64,000 nt of DNA, taken from positions 1 to 64,000 of the forward strand of contig JAUQQP010000031.1 of NCBI GenBank assembly GCA_030549855.1, in the 5' to 3' direction. A program made the position numbers and the translations under genes. Below, piece after piece: positions 1-10,500 of this stretch. The number at the start of each line of letters is the position of its first letter. Position 1 is the stretch's first letter. A model generated the notes under the pieces. It was not told the DNA's origin. It searched no databases and was given only the letters and a program-made list of their open reading frames with translations. Source of the DNA: Cyanobacteriota bacterium SRBZ.bins.94.201705 (lineage in GTDB: Bacteria; Cyanobacteriota; Cyanobacteriia; Cyanobacteriales; Cyanobacteriaceae).

Positions 1-999
1 CAAAGCCTCCTCTGTCAACACTATGGTGTCGTCTCCTATTTGGGTGTACCTCTCACTACGTCTGAAGGAGACTGTATTGGCTGTCTAGAGGTATTTGACA
101 CCCAACCCCGAGAGTTTACCGACACTGACATCAATTTTCTCCTCATAACTGCCCGTTGGGGGTTGGCAGAATACGAACGTAATTTACTAAAACACCAGGT
201 AGTTGTTTCTCCCTCCCCTCCCCCCCAGAAAGCCGTCGGCGACAAGAAAGCCACCCAGGAGATAGAAAACAATCTGGAAAAGTTGATTTTCGGTTTGCTA
301 ACTCAGTTAACCCAAAAACTGTCTATCCCCCTTACCTCCATTGTAGGCATGTCCAGTGCCCTTATGGGGGGAATTTATGGACAGTTGAATGAGAAACAGC
401 TGAAGTATCTAGGAATTATCCATGATAGTGGCCAAGAAATGACTCTCTTGGTGGAGGAAATTTGCGAATTAGCAAGTCTTAGGGGAAAATTGCAATTAGA
501 ATTAGTACCCGTGGACATAGAAAGTCTGGCCAAACAGGTAGTTCAAAGCCTCTTTTCCTCTGCTACAATTAGAGAGCATAGTCTAAAACTGTCTGTAGAA
601 CCAGGACAGAAGGTTTGGAGTCTGGACAGGGAAAAGGCAAAAAAAACCCTATACTATCTTATCAGCACCTTGATTCATGGGTGTAGGGGGGGAGCAGAAA
701 TCCAAATCCATATATCCCGTCAAAAGGACATTTTGAAAATCAGTTGTAGGGCAAATCACCCCTGGCTAGGAGAAGGAATCCCACCGGAAAGGGTTGATGT
801 CTATCATAGCATACTCAAAACGGGGGGGGTGTTGCCAAAAGAGGAGTCTACAAGCCTGCCTTCCCAGACACAAGACTTTGACTTGGTGTGTCTTTCTTTT
901 GCTACCTATCTAGCGCGACTGCAGGGGGGTAATATTGTCCTATCTGGGGCATTAGAATTGGGCTATCGTTTTATTCTATCTCTTCCTGTATCCTCTTAA
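1..999 (+). CDS. GAF / degenerate histidine-kinase protein (5' truncated by window edge)
   Basis: The frame is open to base 1, so the true start lies upstream; a TTG at 40 is only an internal codon. The visible N-terminus reads like the end of a GAF domain (HYGVVSYLGVPL). A HisKA-like helix pair follows, with SIPLTSIVGMSSAL and LNEKQLKYLGIIHDSGQEM, then a HATPase-like C-terminus. The phospho-acceptor position of the H-box is not His (QKLSIPLTS), and no clear N-box or DxGxG motif is visible. I infer a pseudo-kinase, perhaps a scaffold or sensor partner. Its 3' end overlaps the convergent pabAB gene by 29 bp. Confidence 0.75.
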   Translation, partial: QSLLCQHYGVVSYLGVPLTTSEGDCIGCLEVFDTQPREFTDTDINFLLITARWGLAEYERNLLKHQVVVSPSPPPQKAVGDKKATQEIENNLEKLIFGLLTQLTQKLSIPLTSIVGMSSALMGGIYGQLNEKQLKYLGIIHDSGQEMTLLVEEICELASLRGKLQLELVPVDIESLAKQVVQSLFSSATIREHSLKLSVEPGQKVWSLDREKAKKTLYYLISTLIHGCRGGAEIQIHISRQKDILKISCRANHPWLGEGIPPERVDVYHSILKTGGVLPKEESTSLPSQTQDFDLVCLSFATYLARLQGGNIVLSGALELGYRFILSLPVSS

Positions 1000-3085
1000 A
1001 ACCGGCAACCTCTAACAACCCCTTCCCCTTCAACATGGTTTCTGCAAATTCCTTCTCTGGCAAGGATAACATGGTAATGGCGCCCCCTACACCTATAATT
1101 GTCTCATAGGGGGTGGTTACTGCTGTCCGGATTACTATGTTCAAATCCATTGTACCATTCAGGGCCAAAAATCCTATACTTCCTGAGTATATACCTCTTG
1201 CTTCGGATTCTATTTCCTCCAGTATTTCTATTGTCCTTTTTTTGGGCGCCCCCGTCATAGAGCCTCCCGGGAAACACGCTTTAATACATTCTGTCACTGA
1301 ACATTCTGGTTTTACTTTCCCCCTGATGGTAGATACCATTTGATGTACTGTGCTATAAGACTCTATAGCCATTAATTTGGGCACATATACACTACCAATT
1401 TCACAGACTTTCCCTAAATCATTGCGCAATAAGTCTACTATCATCAGGTTTTCTGCTTGTTCCTTTTCACTGAATTGCAATTGATTTTTTAAGTACTCGT
1501 CTTCTTCCGGATTTTTGCTTCTTCCAATAGTCCCCTTTATGGGTTTTGATTCTATATAGCCGTCTTTATCTAGGCGTAAAAATCTTTCGGGAGAGGCGCA
1601 TGTTATTTGAATCTCTCCCATTTTTAAATAACAACTGTAGGGGGCAGGATTTTCCCTTCTCAGTCTGTAGTAAAATTGGAGGGGGTTACTAAGGGTTGGC
1701 AAGTGAATTTTGTTGGTTAAACATAACTCATAACTCTCACCTTGTCTTATTTTTTCCAGACAGAATTCTATGTCTTTCAGGTATTGGTTTTTCCCGCGGC
1801 TAAGTTTAATGTATTTGGTTTTACATTCCGGAAAAAATTCCTGGAAACCTCTGGCATTTTCCCTAAGAGAAGCCAGAGTTTCTTCTGTATTGATAAACCA
1901 GTTGTTTACTTTTTCTTTCTCTTCCGGTTTAGCCAGATATAGCAGGTATATTTTCTTATCGAAATGGTCAAATACTATCAGTTTTTCGGGGAAGATAAAC
2001 TGGGCTGTTGGCAGATTACTCCTATTTCTATTTTTATAGCCACATAGGGATTTTAATTCGTATCCCAGATAGCCTACAAAGCCACCGTTAAATTCAAAGG
2101 GTAGTTGGGATTCTTCTATATAATTTGCCTCCAGAAACTGTTGGATAAAATCGAAAATATCCCCGGCAAACACTTTCCTGTTGTTGTTTTTATCGACTAT
2201 AATTTGCTGGCTGTCAACATAATAGGTTACCACAAAAGAGTTTTGGCCTTGAGAGTCTCCCATGTAGGAGAAACGAGACAAACCGGGGATAATTAGGCTG
2301 CTATCCAACCAGAAACTATATTCTGACTTGCTATACAGATGTCCAAAGACTGCTGAGGAATCCAAAAATATGTCCAACTTCCGCCAAAACAGTTTTAGAT
2401 TGCTATTTCGCCTGGAGTTATTATGCCTGTTGGTGGGGGCTACTGGGAGATATTTAGCAACAGAATACTTGGTTTTTAATTTCAAATTTTTTTTGAGGTA
2501 TTCCCGGCTTAATTGGTTAAAATTGACGAGAATATCTCTACCAAATTGGGAGCAGATGGATTCGGGATGAAATTGGACTCCCCAAAAGGGTTTTTCTTTG
2601 TGTTTAATGGCCATAATTAAGCCATCAAGGGTGGTGGCAATTATTTCCAAATCCTCGGGAAATTCAGAGGGATTGTTGTCAACAATTAGAGAGTGATAAC
2701 GCACTGCTTTAAAAGGGGAAGGTATACCTCGAAAGATGGTATCTCCCTGGTGGTATATCTCACTAATTCTACCATGATATGGCTCTGGGGCGTTAATAAT
2801 TTTACCCCCGTAATAGTAGGCAAGGCCCTGGTGTCCTAAACAGATACCTAAAAGGGGAATATCTAACTCTAAAAGCACCCTTTTGCAGATGCCAAAGTCT
2901 TCTTCTTTTTGGGGATTACCAGGCCCAGGAGAGATTATTATATTGTCAAAATTCAGACTGGTTAATTCTTCCCAGGATAGTTGGTCATTGGTAATAACAA
3001 TAGGGGTTTCTTGGTTAATTTCTGCTACTAACTGGTAGATGTTATAGGTGAAGGAATCATAGTTGTCTATTATTAGGGTTTTCAT
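971..3085 (-). CDS. pabB: Aminodeoxychorismate synthase, fused PabA-PabB
   Basis: This 704-residue fusion should make 4-amino-4-deoxychorismate from chorismate and glutamine for folate synthesis. Residues 1-195 form a class I glutamine amidotransferase with the nucleophile in GICLGHQ (Cys82) and the His/Glu pair in GVQFHPES (His173, Glu175). After a basic linker, residues about 240-700 are the chorismate-binding half, with PIKGTIGR, CFPGGSMTGAPKKR and the terminal GVGGAI region. The lysine of PIKGT favours PabB over anthranilate synthase, which usually has Ala there. ATG start. It is not in an operon with other folate genes here. Confidence 0.9.
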   Translation of the reverse strand: MKTLIIDNYDSFTYNIYQLVAEINQETPIVITNDQLSWEELTSLNFDNIIISPGPGNPQKEEDFGICKRVLLELDIPLLGICLGHQGLAYYYGGKIINAPEPYHGRISEIYHQGDTIFRGIPSPFKAVRYHSLIVDNNPSEFPEDLEIIATTLDGLIMAIKHKEKPFWGVQFHPESICSQFGRDILVNFNQLSREYLKKNLKLKTKYSVAKYLPVAPTNRHNNSRRNSNLKLFWRKLDIFLDSSAVFGHLYSKSEYSFWLDSSLIIPGLSRFSYMGDSQGQNSFVVTYYVDSQQIIVDKNNNRKVFAGDIFDFIQQFLEANYIEESQLPFEFNGGFVGYLGYELKSLCGYKNRNRSNLPTAQFIFPEKLIVFDHFDKKIYLLYLAKPEEKEKVNNWFINTEETLASLRENARGFQEFFPECKTKYIKLSRGKNQYLKDIEFCLEKIRQGESYELCLTNKIHLPTLSNPLQFYYRLRRENPAPYSCYLKMGEIQITCASPERFLRLDKDGYIESKPIKGTIGRSKNPEEDEYLKNQLQFSEKEQAENLMIVDLLRNDLGKVCEIGSVYVPKLMAIESYSTVHQMVSTIRGKVKPECSVTECIKACFPGGSMTGAPKKRTIEILEEIESEARGIYSGSIGFLALNGTMDLNIVIRTAVTTPYETIIGVGGAITMLSLPEKEFAETMLKGKGLLEVAGFKRIQEEIE

Positions 3086-3163
3086 AGAAGAATAAGCTGT
3101 GTGGAGAGGAAGATTAATTGTTCTATTTTACAGGGGAGGGGAGTACAATGGGGGGGCTTGTCA

Positions 3164-3172
3164 TGTTATGAT
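3164..3172 (+). promoter_or_regulatory. Candidate extended -10 element for ilvC
   Basis: TGTTATGAT fits the TGnTATaAT extended -10 pattern and lies about 30 bp before the ilvC start. No convincing -35 hexamer is visible. It would give a short leader of roughly 25 nt. Confidence 0.35.
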
Positions 3173-3174
3173 AA

Positions 3175-4197
<1,023 letters not shown>

Positions 4198-4278
4198 AAA
4201 AGTTGTAACAATAAGAATTCTCCCTGTCCCGCCGGTGTAGTAAAATGACAAGAATTTGGTGTGTGGATAGGGAGAAAA

Positions 4279-5004
4279 ATGGTTTATAATGTAAGAATAA
4301 CAGACTTGCCCCCCAGCGAACGCCCTAGGGAAAGACTGTTGGAGTTAGGGGCTAAGAGTCTTGCCACCGCTGAACTAATAGCCATTCTCCTAGGCACAGG
4401 GCAGGGAAAAGGGGAATTGTCTGCAGTAGGATTGGCCCAGTATCTCCTCAACCAACTGGGGCAAAATAAGAGGGAGCCCCTGGCGGCACTACGGGATATT
4501 ACAGCGGCAGAGCTAATGGAGATAAAGGGGATTGGGCCGGCGAAGGCCACTACTATTTTAGCAGGAGTGGAGTTAGGTAAGAGAATTTTTCAATTTCGCC
4601 CTCCCTGTAAGGCGGTTATTGACAGTCCCAGTGCTGCTGCCGCCGCCTTTAGCTATGATTTAATGTGGCAGTCTCAGGAGCGTTTTGCTGTATTACTTTT
4701 GGATACAAAGAATGCTCTGATTGGCACCCATGTCATCACGGTGGGGATAGCCACAGAGACGTTGATTCATCCCAGGGAGTTGTTTCGGGAAGCCATAAGA
4801 CAGTCGGCTACTAGTGTTATAATTGCCCATAATCATCCTTCTGGCAATATAGAACCTTCCCTGGAAGACTTGAATCTGACGGTAAAACTGTTGGAATGTG
4901 CTTCCCTGTTGGGTATTCCTATTTTAGACCATCTTATTATAGGCAATGGCGAATACCGTAGCATCCGCCAAACCTCTAATCTTTGGGATGGGTATGATTT
5001 TTAA
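4279..5004 (+). CDS. radC: RadC family JAB/MPN-domain protein
   Basis: An N-terminal helix-hairpin-helix-like UPF0758 region ([29 protein letters not shown]) precedes a JAMM metalloprotease fold with [17 protein letters not shown], which holds the zinc-ligand pattern HxHP...D. RadC proteins were linked to DNA repair historically, but their biochemical role is unsettled. ATG 4279 follows GGGAG at good spacing and gives the usual N-terminus, so the GTG at 4261 is less likely. It is convergent with the next gene across a 6-bp gap. Confidence 0.9.
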   Translation: MVYNVRITDLPPSERPRERLLELGAKSLATAELIAILLGTGQGKGELSAVGLAQYLLNQLGQNKREPLAALRDITAAELMEIKGIGPAKATTILAGVELGKRIFQFRPPCKAVIDSPSAAAAAFSYDLMWQSQERFAVLLLDTKNALIGTHVITVGIATETLIHPRELFREAIRQSATSVIIAHNHPSGNIEPSLEDLNLTVKLLECASLLGIPILDHLIIGNGEYRSIRQTSNLWDGYDF

Positions 5005-5010
5005 AAGACT

Positions 5011-5898
5011 TTAAACTTCAAACATAGCACGGGAAATTAAACTCCTGGCGATGGATTGGATACCTGTATGTTCAAAGTAGTTGGTGGTAATATCGAGGAA
5101 GGCAGCCAGGTAGTCGAATTGGCTTTCGGAGAATTCGATAAAGCTGTGGAGATTGGCCATAATGCCGCTTCTGGTGATAGCATTGCTGGTGACGAAGGAA
5201 ATCATCCATCCCTTTACCGCCTCAAAACTTTCTGTGATGAATTGTAGTTGGTTTTCAGGGTTATCGCCGGGGATAAACCGACTTACCTGGGAGAAAACTG
5301 GATTTTGGTTTAATTCCTGGGGTGAGAGTTTAGCTAGGGTGGATTGGATAGTGAGGACAAAATCGGCGCCGAAGGGGATAATAGCATCAAAACAGACTAA
5401 TGCTGCCATTCTTACCAGGGATTCTTTTTCGTATTCTGCCAAAGCGGCTACAAAGTCATTGATGCTGTCGCCTGGCAAGCCATTGATTTGACAAAATGCC
5501 ACCAATTCTGCCACTATTTTAATTACCAAGTCTATTACCTGGGCCTTTTCGTTGTTAGGGGTAATTTTATTCAAAAAGCCGAAAAGATTAATTTTCTCTC
5601 CGATTTTGTTAGCCAATGCTGCTGCCCCTAGGGCATAATCTGCTTTGTCTACAGTTTGGTATAACCACAGGGCATTTTGATAGCCTTGAGTTTTGTCGTT
5701 GAATAGCCATACTGCCCTTTCTCCTATTTTTTGTATCATTTGTTCATCGGTTTCCCCTGTTACCCTCCTAATCATTTCCTCGAAGTTAGTTATATTTTCC
5801 CACTGGCCTGGTATGATATTATCCAGGGTTTTTAGGGCCATTACGGTAATATTATTTTCTGGTAGTTCATCTACTAGCTGGTATATAGGCTTAGTCAT
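5011..5898 (-). CDS. Conserved hypothetical protein, all-helical, 295 aa
   Basis: I do not recognise a named family. The protein looks soluble and largely alpha-helical, with no signal peptide or membrane segment, acidic overall, with possible HEAT-like helix repeats (AALANKIGEKINLFGFLNKI, IDLVIKIVAELVAFCQING). The start is well supported: TAGGAGGC lies just before the ATG. It is transcribed toward radC and separated from the upstream lipoprotein gene by about 70 bp with no obvious terminator, so co-transcription with that gene is possible. Confidence 0.75.
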   Translation of the reverse strand: MTKPIYQLVDELPENNITVMALKTLDNIIPGQWENITNFEEMIRRVTGETDEQMIQKIGERAVWLFNDKTQGYQNALWLYQTVDKADYALGAAALANKIGEKINLFGFLNKITPNNEKAQVIDLVIKIVAELVAFCQINGLPGDSINDFVAALAEYEKESLVRMAALVCFDAIIPFGADFVLTIQSTLAKLSPQELNQNPVFSQVSRFIPGDNPENQLQFITESFEAVKGWMISFVTSNAITRSGIMANLHSFIEFSESQFDYLAAFLDITTNYFEHTGIQSIARSLISRAMFEV

Positions 5899-5968
5899 TT
5901 TTGCCTCCTAATAATTATAAGATTTTTAGCCACAAAAAATAACCCCTGAAAGAGGGATTAAACAATAA

Positions 5969-6484
5969 TTATTTTAGTTGAGAAAGGCCAGCAAGGTCAA
6001 ATTTTTCTAGCCACTGGCGTCGTTGTTCCTTGCCAAAAGTAGGGTCAGTGGAACGAACGCTGACTTGAAAACGGTCGCCTACTAATACGGCGGAATTATT
6101 AGTACCTTTTTCGATGAGGGGGAAGCCATTAATTTGTTCAGTAGCCCCCTGAAAATCCTTTTTGGCATCGGGGTTGCTGATGGTGTCAAAAATAGCTAAA
6201 ATAGCAACATCCTTGCCTTGAAATTTCAATTTTGCCTGAACAAAACCATCTTTTTCCTGAGTGAAAACCCTCTCATATTCACCGCCACCAGCAGGGAAAA
6301 ATTGGTTTAAACTGGAGCCTTTTACGGCATTGGGGCTAACAGCAGTATTTTTGCTACCGGCGGCGATGCTTTCCTGTTGTGCCTGTTCAAACCGGGAGGG
6401 AGGTTGGGTGTTACAGGCGGAGAGGGTAAGTAGGAAAAAGAGGGAAAAGCCTACGAGAAAACGGGACACTGTCTTTGCAAACAT
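5969..6484 (-). CDS. Putative lipoprotein, 171 aa
   Basis: The N-terminus is a type II signal peptide: a basic start, a hydrophobic core (FLVGFSLFFLLTL) and the lipobox LSAC at about residues 21-24, so the mature protein should be lipid-anchored. The rest is a small soluble domain (GGGEYERVFTQEKDGFVQAK, DRFQVSVRSTDPTFG) whose family I only recall as cyanobacterial conserved. No enzymatic motif is visible. It lies between the DHODH-like gene and a hypothetical gene on the same strand. Confidence 0.8.
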   Translation of the reverse strand: MFAKTVSRFLVGFSLFFLLTLSACNTQPPSRFEQAQQESIAAGSKNTAVSPNAVKGSSLNQFFPAGGGEYERVFTQEKDGFVQAKLKFQGKDVAILAIFDTISNPDAKKDFQGATEQINGFPLIEKGTNNSAVLVGDRFQVSVRSTDPTFGKEQRRQWLEKFDLAGLSQLK

Positions 6485-6533
6485 AGTTCAAGCGGACGAG
6501 GTACATGTCAATTGTATCCCAACCCCCCAACCT

Positions 6534-7547
6534 CTATACCCTCTTGTCCCAAACGGGGTGGTAGGTTTGAATGGCCTTGAGATATTGAGCCCTTTCAAAG
6601 GCACTCTCGTCAGGACAGTTTAACTGACTCATGCTGCCGCGCATCTGGGCAATGGATTCGTACTCATTTTCCTCCATCCATTGAAGCATTTGTAGTTCAA
6701 TATGTTTCAGATATTCAATGCCATGACGGAGGAGGGTACTGACAATCATGGCCACATTTGCCCCCACCATGACCATTTTGATGACGTCATGGCCGTGGTG
6801 GATACCCCCGGTGGCGGCGAAGTCTACTTGTAGGCGGCCGTAGAGAATGGCAATCCAACGGAGGGGCAAACGCATGGCTTGGGGGGTGCTCAACAAGAGG
6901 TGGGGCACTACTTCTAGATTGTCCAGGTCGATGTCTGGTTGGTAGAAGCGATTGAACAACACCAGGGCATTGGCGCCGGCGTCGGTGAGTCTTTTTGCCA
7001 TGTTGGCCATGTTGCTGAAAAAGGGACTTACCTTCACTGCCAGGGGGATTTTTATCTCCTCTCTGACGGCCTTTACAATGTCAATATAGGTTTGTTCTAC
7101 CTGTGCCCCTGTTTGATTCATGTCGGTGGGGACAAAATAGATGTTTAATTCTAGGGCATCTGCCCCTGCTTGTTCAATAGCCTTGGCATACTCCAGCCAA
7201 CCCCCTAAATCATAGCCGTTGAGGGAGGCGATAATGGGGATGTCTGTGGTTTCCTTAGCTTTACGGATGTGATTGAGATATTCCTCCTCCCCGATGTGGA
7301 AAATGGAATACTCAGGGAAGTAGGTTAGGGCTTCGGGGAAACTTTCTGTACCATGGGTGAGGTGGTGGTGTAGTTCTAGTCTTTCCTTTTGTAGTTGCTC
7401 CTCGAAGAAGGAGTGTAGTACGACGGCGGCTGCCCCAGCATCTTCCATGCGTTTGATGTTGTCTATGTCTTCTGTAAGGGGGGCACAGGCGCCTACCACC
7501 AAAGGGGATTTTAGTTTCAAACCCATGTATGTAGTACTTAAATCCAT
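6534..7547 (-). CDS. Dihydroorotate dehydrogenase-like FMN protein, nifJ-associated
   Basis: A TIM-barrel flavoprotein of the DHODH superfamily (YMGLKLKSPLVVGACAPLTE, GAAAVVLHSFFEEQ, IASLNGYDLGGW, VDFAATGGIHHGHD). Where true DHODHs carry NxSxPN with the catalytic base, this one reads ELNIYFVPTD, so orotate synthesis is doubtful; a bona fide pyrD is present at 51246-52397. I chose the ATG at 7547: AAGGAG lies just upstream, and the longer frame would run into nifJ coding sequence. It follows nifJ by 22 bp, so it is probably co-transcribed and may share its redox role. Confidence 0.85.
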   Translation of the reverse strand: MDLSTTYMGLKLKSPLVVGACAPLTEDIDNIKRMEDAGAAAVVLHSFFEEQLQKERLELHHHLTHGTESFPEALTYFPEYSIFHIGEEEYLNHIRKAKETTDIPIIASLNGYDLGGWLEYAKAIEQAGADALELNIYFVPTDMNQTGAQVEQTYIDIVKAVREEIKIPLAVKVSPFFSNMANMAKRLTDAGANALVLFNRFYQPDIDLDNLEVVPHLLLSTPQAMRLPLRWIAILYGRLQVDFAATGGIHHGHDVIKMVMVGANVAMIVSTLLRHGIEYLKHIELQMLQWMEENEYESIAQMRGSMSQLNCPDESAFERAQYLKAIQTYHPVWDKRV

Positions 7548-7569
7548 ATCCGGTCTCCTTGTGTTACTT

Positions 7570-10500
7570 TTACTGGGGTTGACGAGAGGCGAGGTATTGG
7601 TAGAGTTGCCAACGACGTTGAATGTACTGTTGGGCTTCTTTGAGTAGGCGTTTAGCTTCTTCTGGTTTGCTGTGGCTAAGCATGCGGAAGCGGGTTTCAC
7701 TATACATGGACTGTTCAAGGGGTAAATGGGGGCTATGCATGTCGATTTGGAGGGGATTCTTGCCTTCTGCGGCTAAGGCGGGATTGTAACGGTAAAGCAA
7801 CCATCTGCCTGACTCTACCGCCATTTTTTGATGGGTCATCCCCTTGGACATGTCAATGCCATGGGCTATACAATGGCAATAGGCAATGATAAGAGAGGGC
7901 CCTTCATAGGCTTCTGCTTCTAAGAAGGCGCGGATGGTATGTTCTGGTTTTGCCCCCATGGCTACACTGGCTACATAGACATTACCATAGGTCATAGCCA
8001 TCAATCCTAAGTCCTTTTTGGGGGCAGGTTTACCACCGGCGGCGAATTTGGCTACTGCGCCAAGGGGTGTGGCTTTGGAGGCTTGTCCTCCCGTATTGGA
8101 GTACACTTCTGTGTCTAACACCAGCAGATTGACATTCTTACCACTGGCCAATACATGATCCAACCCGCCGTAACCAATGTCATAAGCCCAGCCGTCGCCT
8201 CCTACAATCCAGACACTCTTTCTTACTAGGTAGTCTGCCAGGGAGAGTAGTATCTTGACTTTTTCCGATATTTCGCCGTTGGCATTCTGTATCTGTTGTA
8301 GTTTTTGTTTCAACTGGGCTACATACTCTCGTTGTTGATAGATTTCCGCTTCGTCTTTTTGGGGGTTATTGAGGATGGCAGTTACTAGGTTGTCGCCTAT
8401 GTGTCCTGCAAGAGACTGCAAAAGTTCTACGGCAAACTCTGTCTGTTTGTCAATGGCCAGTCTAAATCCCAGTCCAAATTCCGCATTGTCTTCAAAGAGG
8501 GAGTTACTCCAGGCTGGCCCTCTGCCGGCGGCGTTATGACTCCAGGGGGTAGTAGGCAGGTTACCACCGTAAATGGAGGAACAGCCGGTGGCATTAGCTA
8601 CAATCATGCGATCGCCGAATAGCTGGGTAATCAGTTTGAGATAAGGGGTTTCGCCACAGCCGGCACAGGCACCACTAAACTCGAAAAGAGGCTCCTGCAT
8701 TTGTTGATGGCTGATTTTCCGTAAATCCAGGCGCGTACGTTCAGGCCAAGGCAGGCGGCAGAAGAAGTCCCAGTTGACCCTTTCTTGTTCCCTCAAAGGC
8801 AATTGGGGTTGCATGTTAATGGCCTTGAAACGGGGTTGGGACTTATTCTTGGCTGGACATACCTCCACACACAAGGCACAGCCTGTACAGTCTTCTGGGG
8901 CCACCTGGATGGTGTATTTTAGCCCTTTCCAGTCATGCTCCCTTGCCGGGGCGGATTTGAAGGTAGGTGGGGCATTTACCAATTCCTTCTCTTCGTATAC
9001 CTTCGAGCGTATTACTCCGTGGGGACATACTAGAACACATTTGCCACACTGAACACATATATCTGGGTCCCAAACGGGGATTTCCTGGGCAATATTGCGT
9101 TTCTCCCATTTGGCGGTGCCGGTGGGATAGGTGCCATCACAGGGAAGGGCAGAAACAGGGATACTGTCTCCCTCCCTAGCTATCATCTTGGCCAATACCT
9201 CCTTGACGAAGGGAGGGGCAGACTCGTCCACTGGTGGCCGCATTCTCTTGGTGCTGGTAATCTGGTTGGGTACATTGACTGGATACAGGTGTTCCAGGGT
9301 AGAATCTACGGCCTTCAGGTTCATCTCTACTACTTCCTTCCCCTTCTTGCCATAGGTTTTCTCTATGTATTTCTTAATCTGGGCTATGGCCTCCTCCTTG
9401 GGTAGGACTCCTGACAGAGCAAAGAAGCATACCTGCATTACTGTGTTTATACGTCCTCCCATGCCGGCTTCCCTGGCCACCTGATAGGCGTTGATGACGT
9501 AGAATTTTAGTTGTTTTTCTAGGATGGTCTGTTGTACCTCTACCGGCAGTTCATCCCATACCAAATCCGGAGGATAGGGGCTATTGAGGAGGAATGTAGC
9601 ACCTGGTAGAGCAGCAGAAAGTACGGGGTATTTTTCTAAAAACTCCCACTGGTGACAGGCGACAAAATTGGCTTTACTGATAAGATAGCTGGAGCGGATG
9701 GGAGAGGGGCCAAAACGGAGGTGGGAAACGGTAACTGACCCGGATTTCTTAGAATCGTAGACAAAGTAACCCTGGGCGTAGTTGTCCGTCTCTTCCCCAA
9801 TGATTTTGATGGAGTTTTTATTAGCCCCTACGGTACCATCTGAGCCTAAACCGTAGAATATGGCCCTAATTACATTATCTGGCTCGGTGGAGAAGTTAGG
9901 ATCATAGTCTAGGCTAGTGTGGCTCAAGTCATCATAGATGCCAATGGTAAAGTGGTTTTTCGCCTGTTTGCCTAATTTCAGATTGTCAAATACCCCTTTC
10001 ACCATAGCTGGGGTAAAGTCCTTAGAAGACAGGCCATAGCGTCCACCTACTATCACAGGCATTTCCCCTTGATGATGTTCCATGTAGGCGGCTACTACAT
10101 CCAGGTAGAGAGGCTCTCCTGCAGACCCAGGCTCTTTAGTACGGTCTAATACAGCTATACTTTTGACAGTTTTGGGGATGGCCGCCAGGAAACGTTGGGC
10201 ATCAAAAGGACGATACAGCCTTACCTTCAATACCCCTACCTTTTCCCCTTGACGGTTTAGGTAATCTACAGTTTCATGTACTACCTCACAACCGGAGCCC
10301 ATGAGGACGATTATCCTTTCCGCCTCCGGGTGTCCATGGTATTCATAGAGATAGTACTGTCTACCGGTGATGAGGGCAAACCTATCCATCATGTCTTGGA
10401 CAATCCCCGGACATTTTTGATAGAAGGGGTTGACTGTCTCTCTGGCTTGGAAGTAGACATCCGGGTTTTGCGCAGTACCCCTGATTACAGGACGATCTGG

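Noticed and set aside
6534-7547. Calling the nifJ neighbour pyrD
   Set aside because: The catalytic N-x-S-x-PN motif is absent, and a full class 2 pyrD occurs at 51246-52397.
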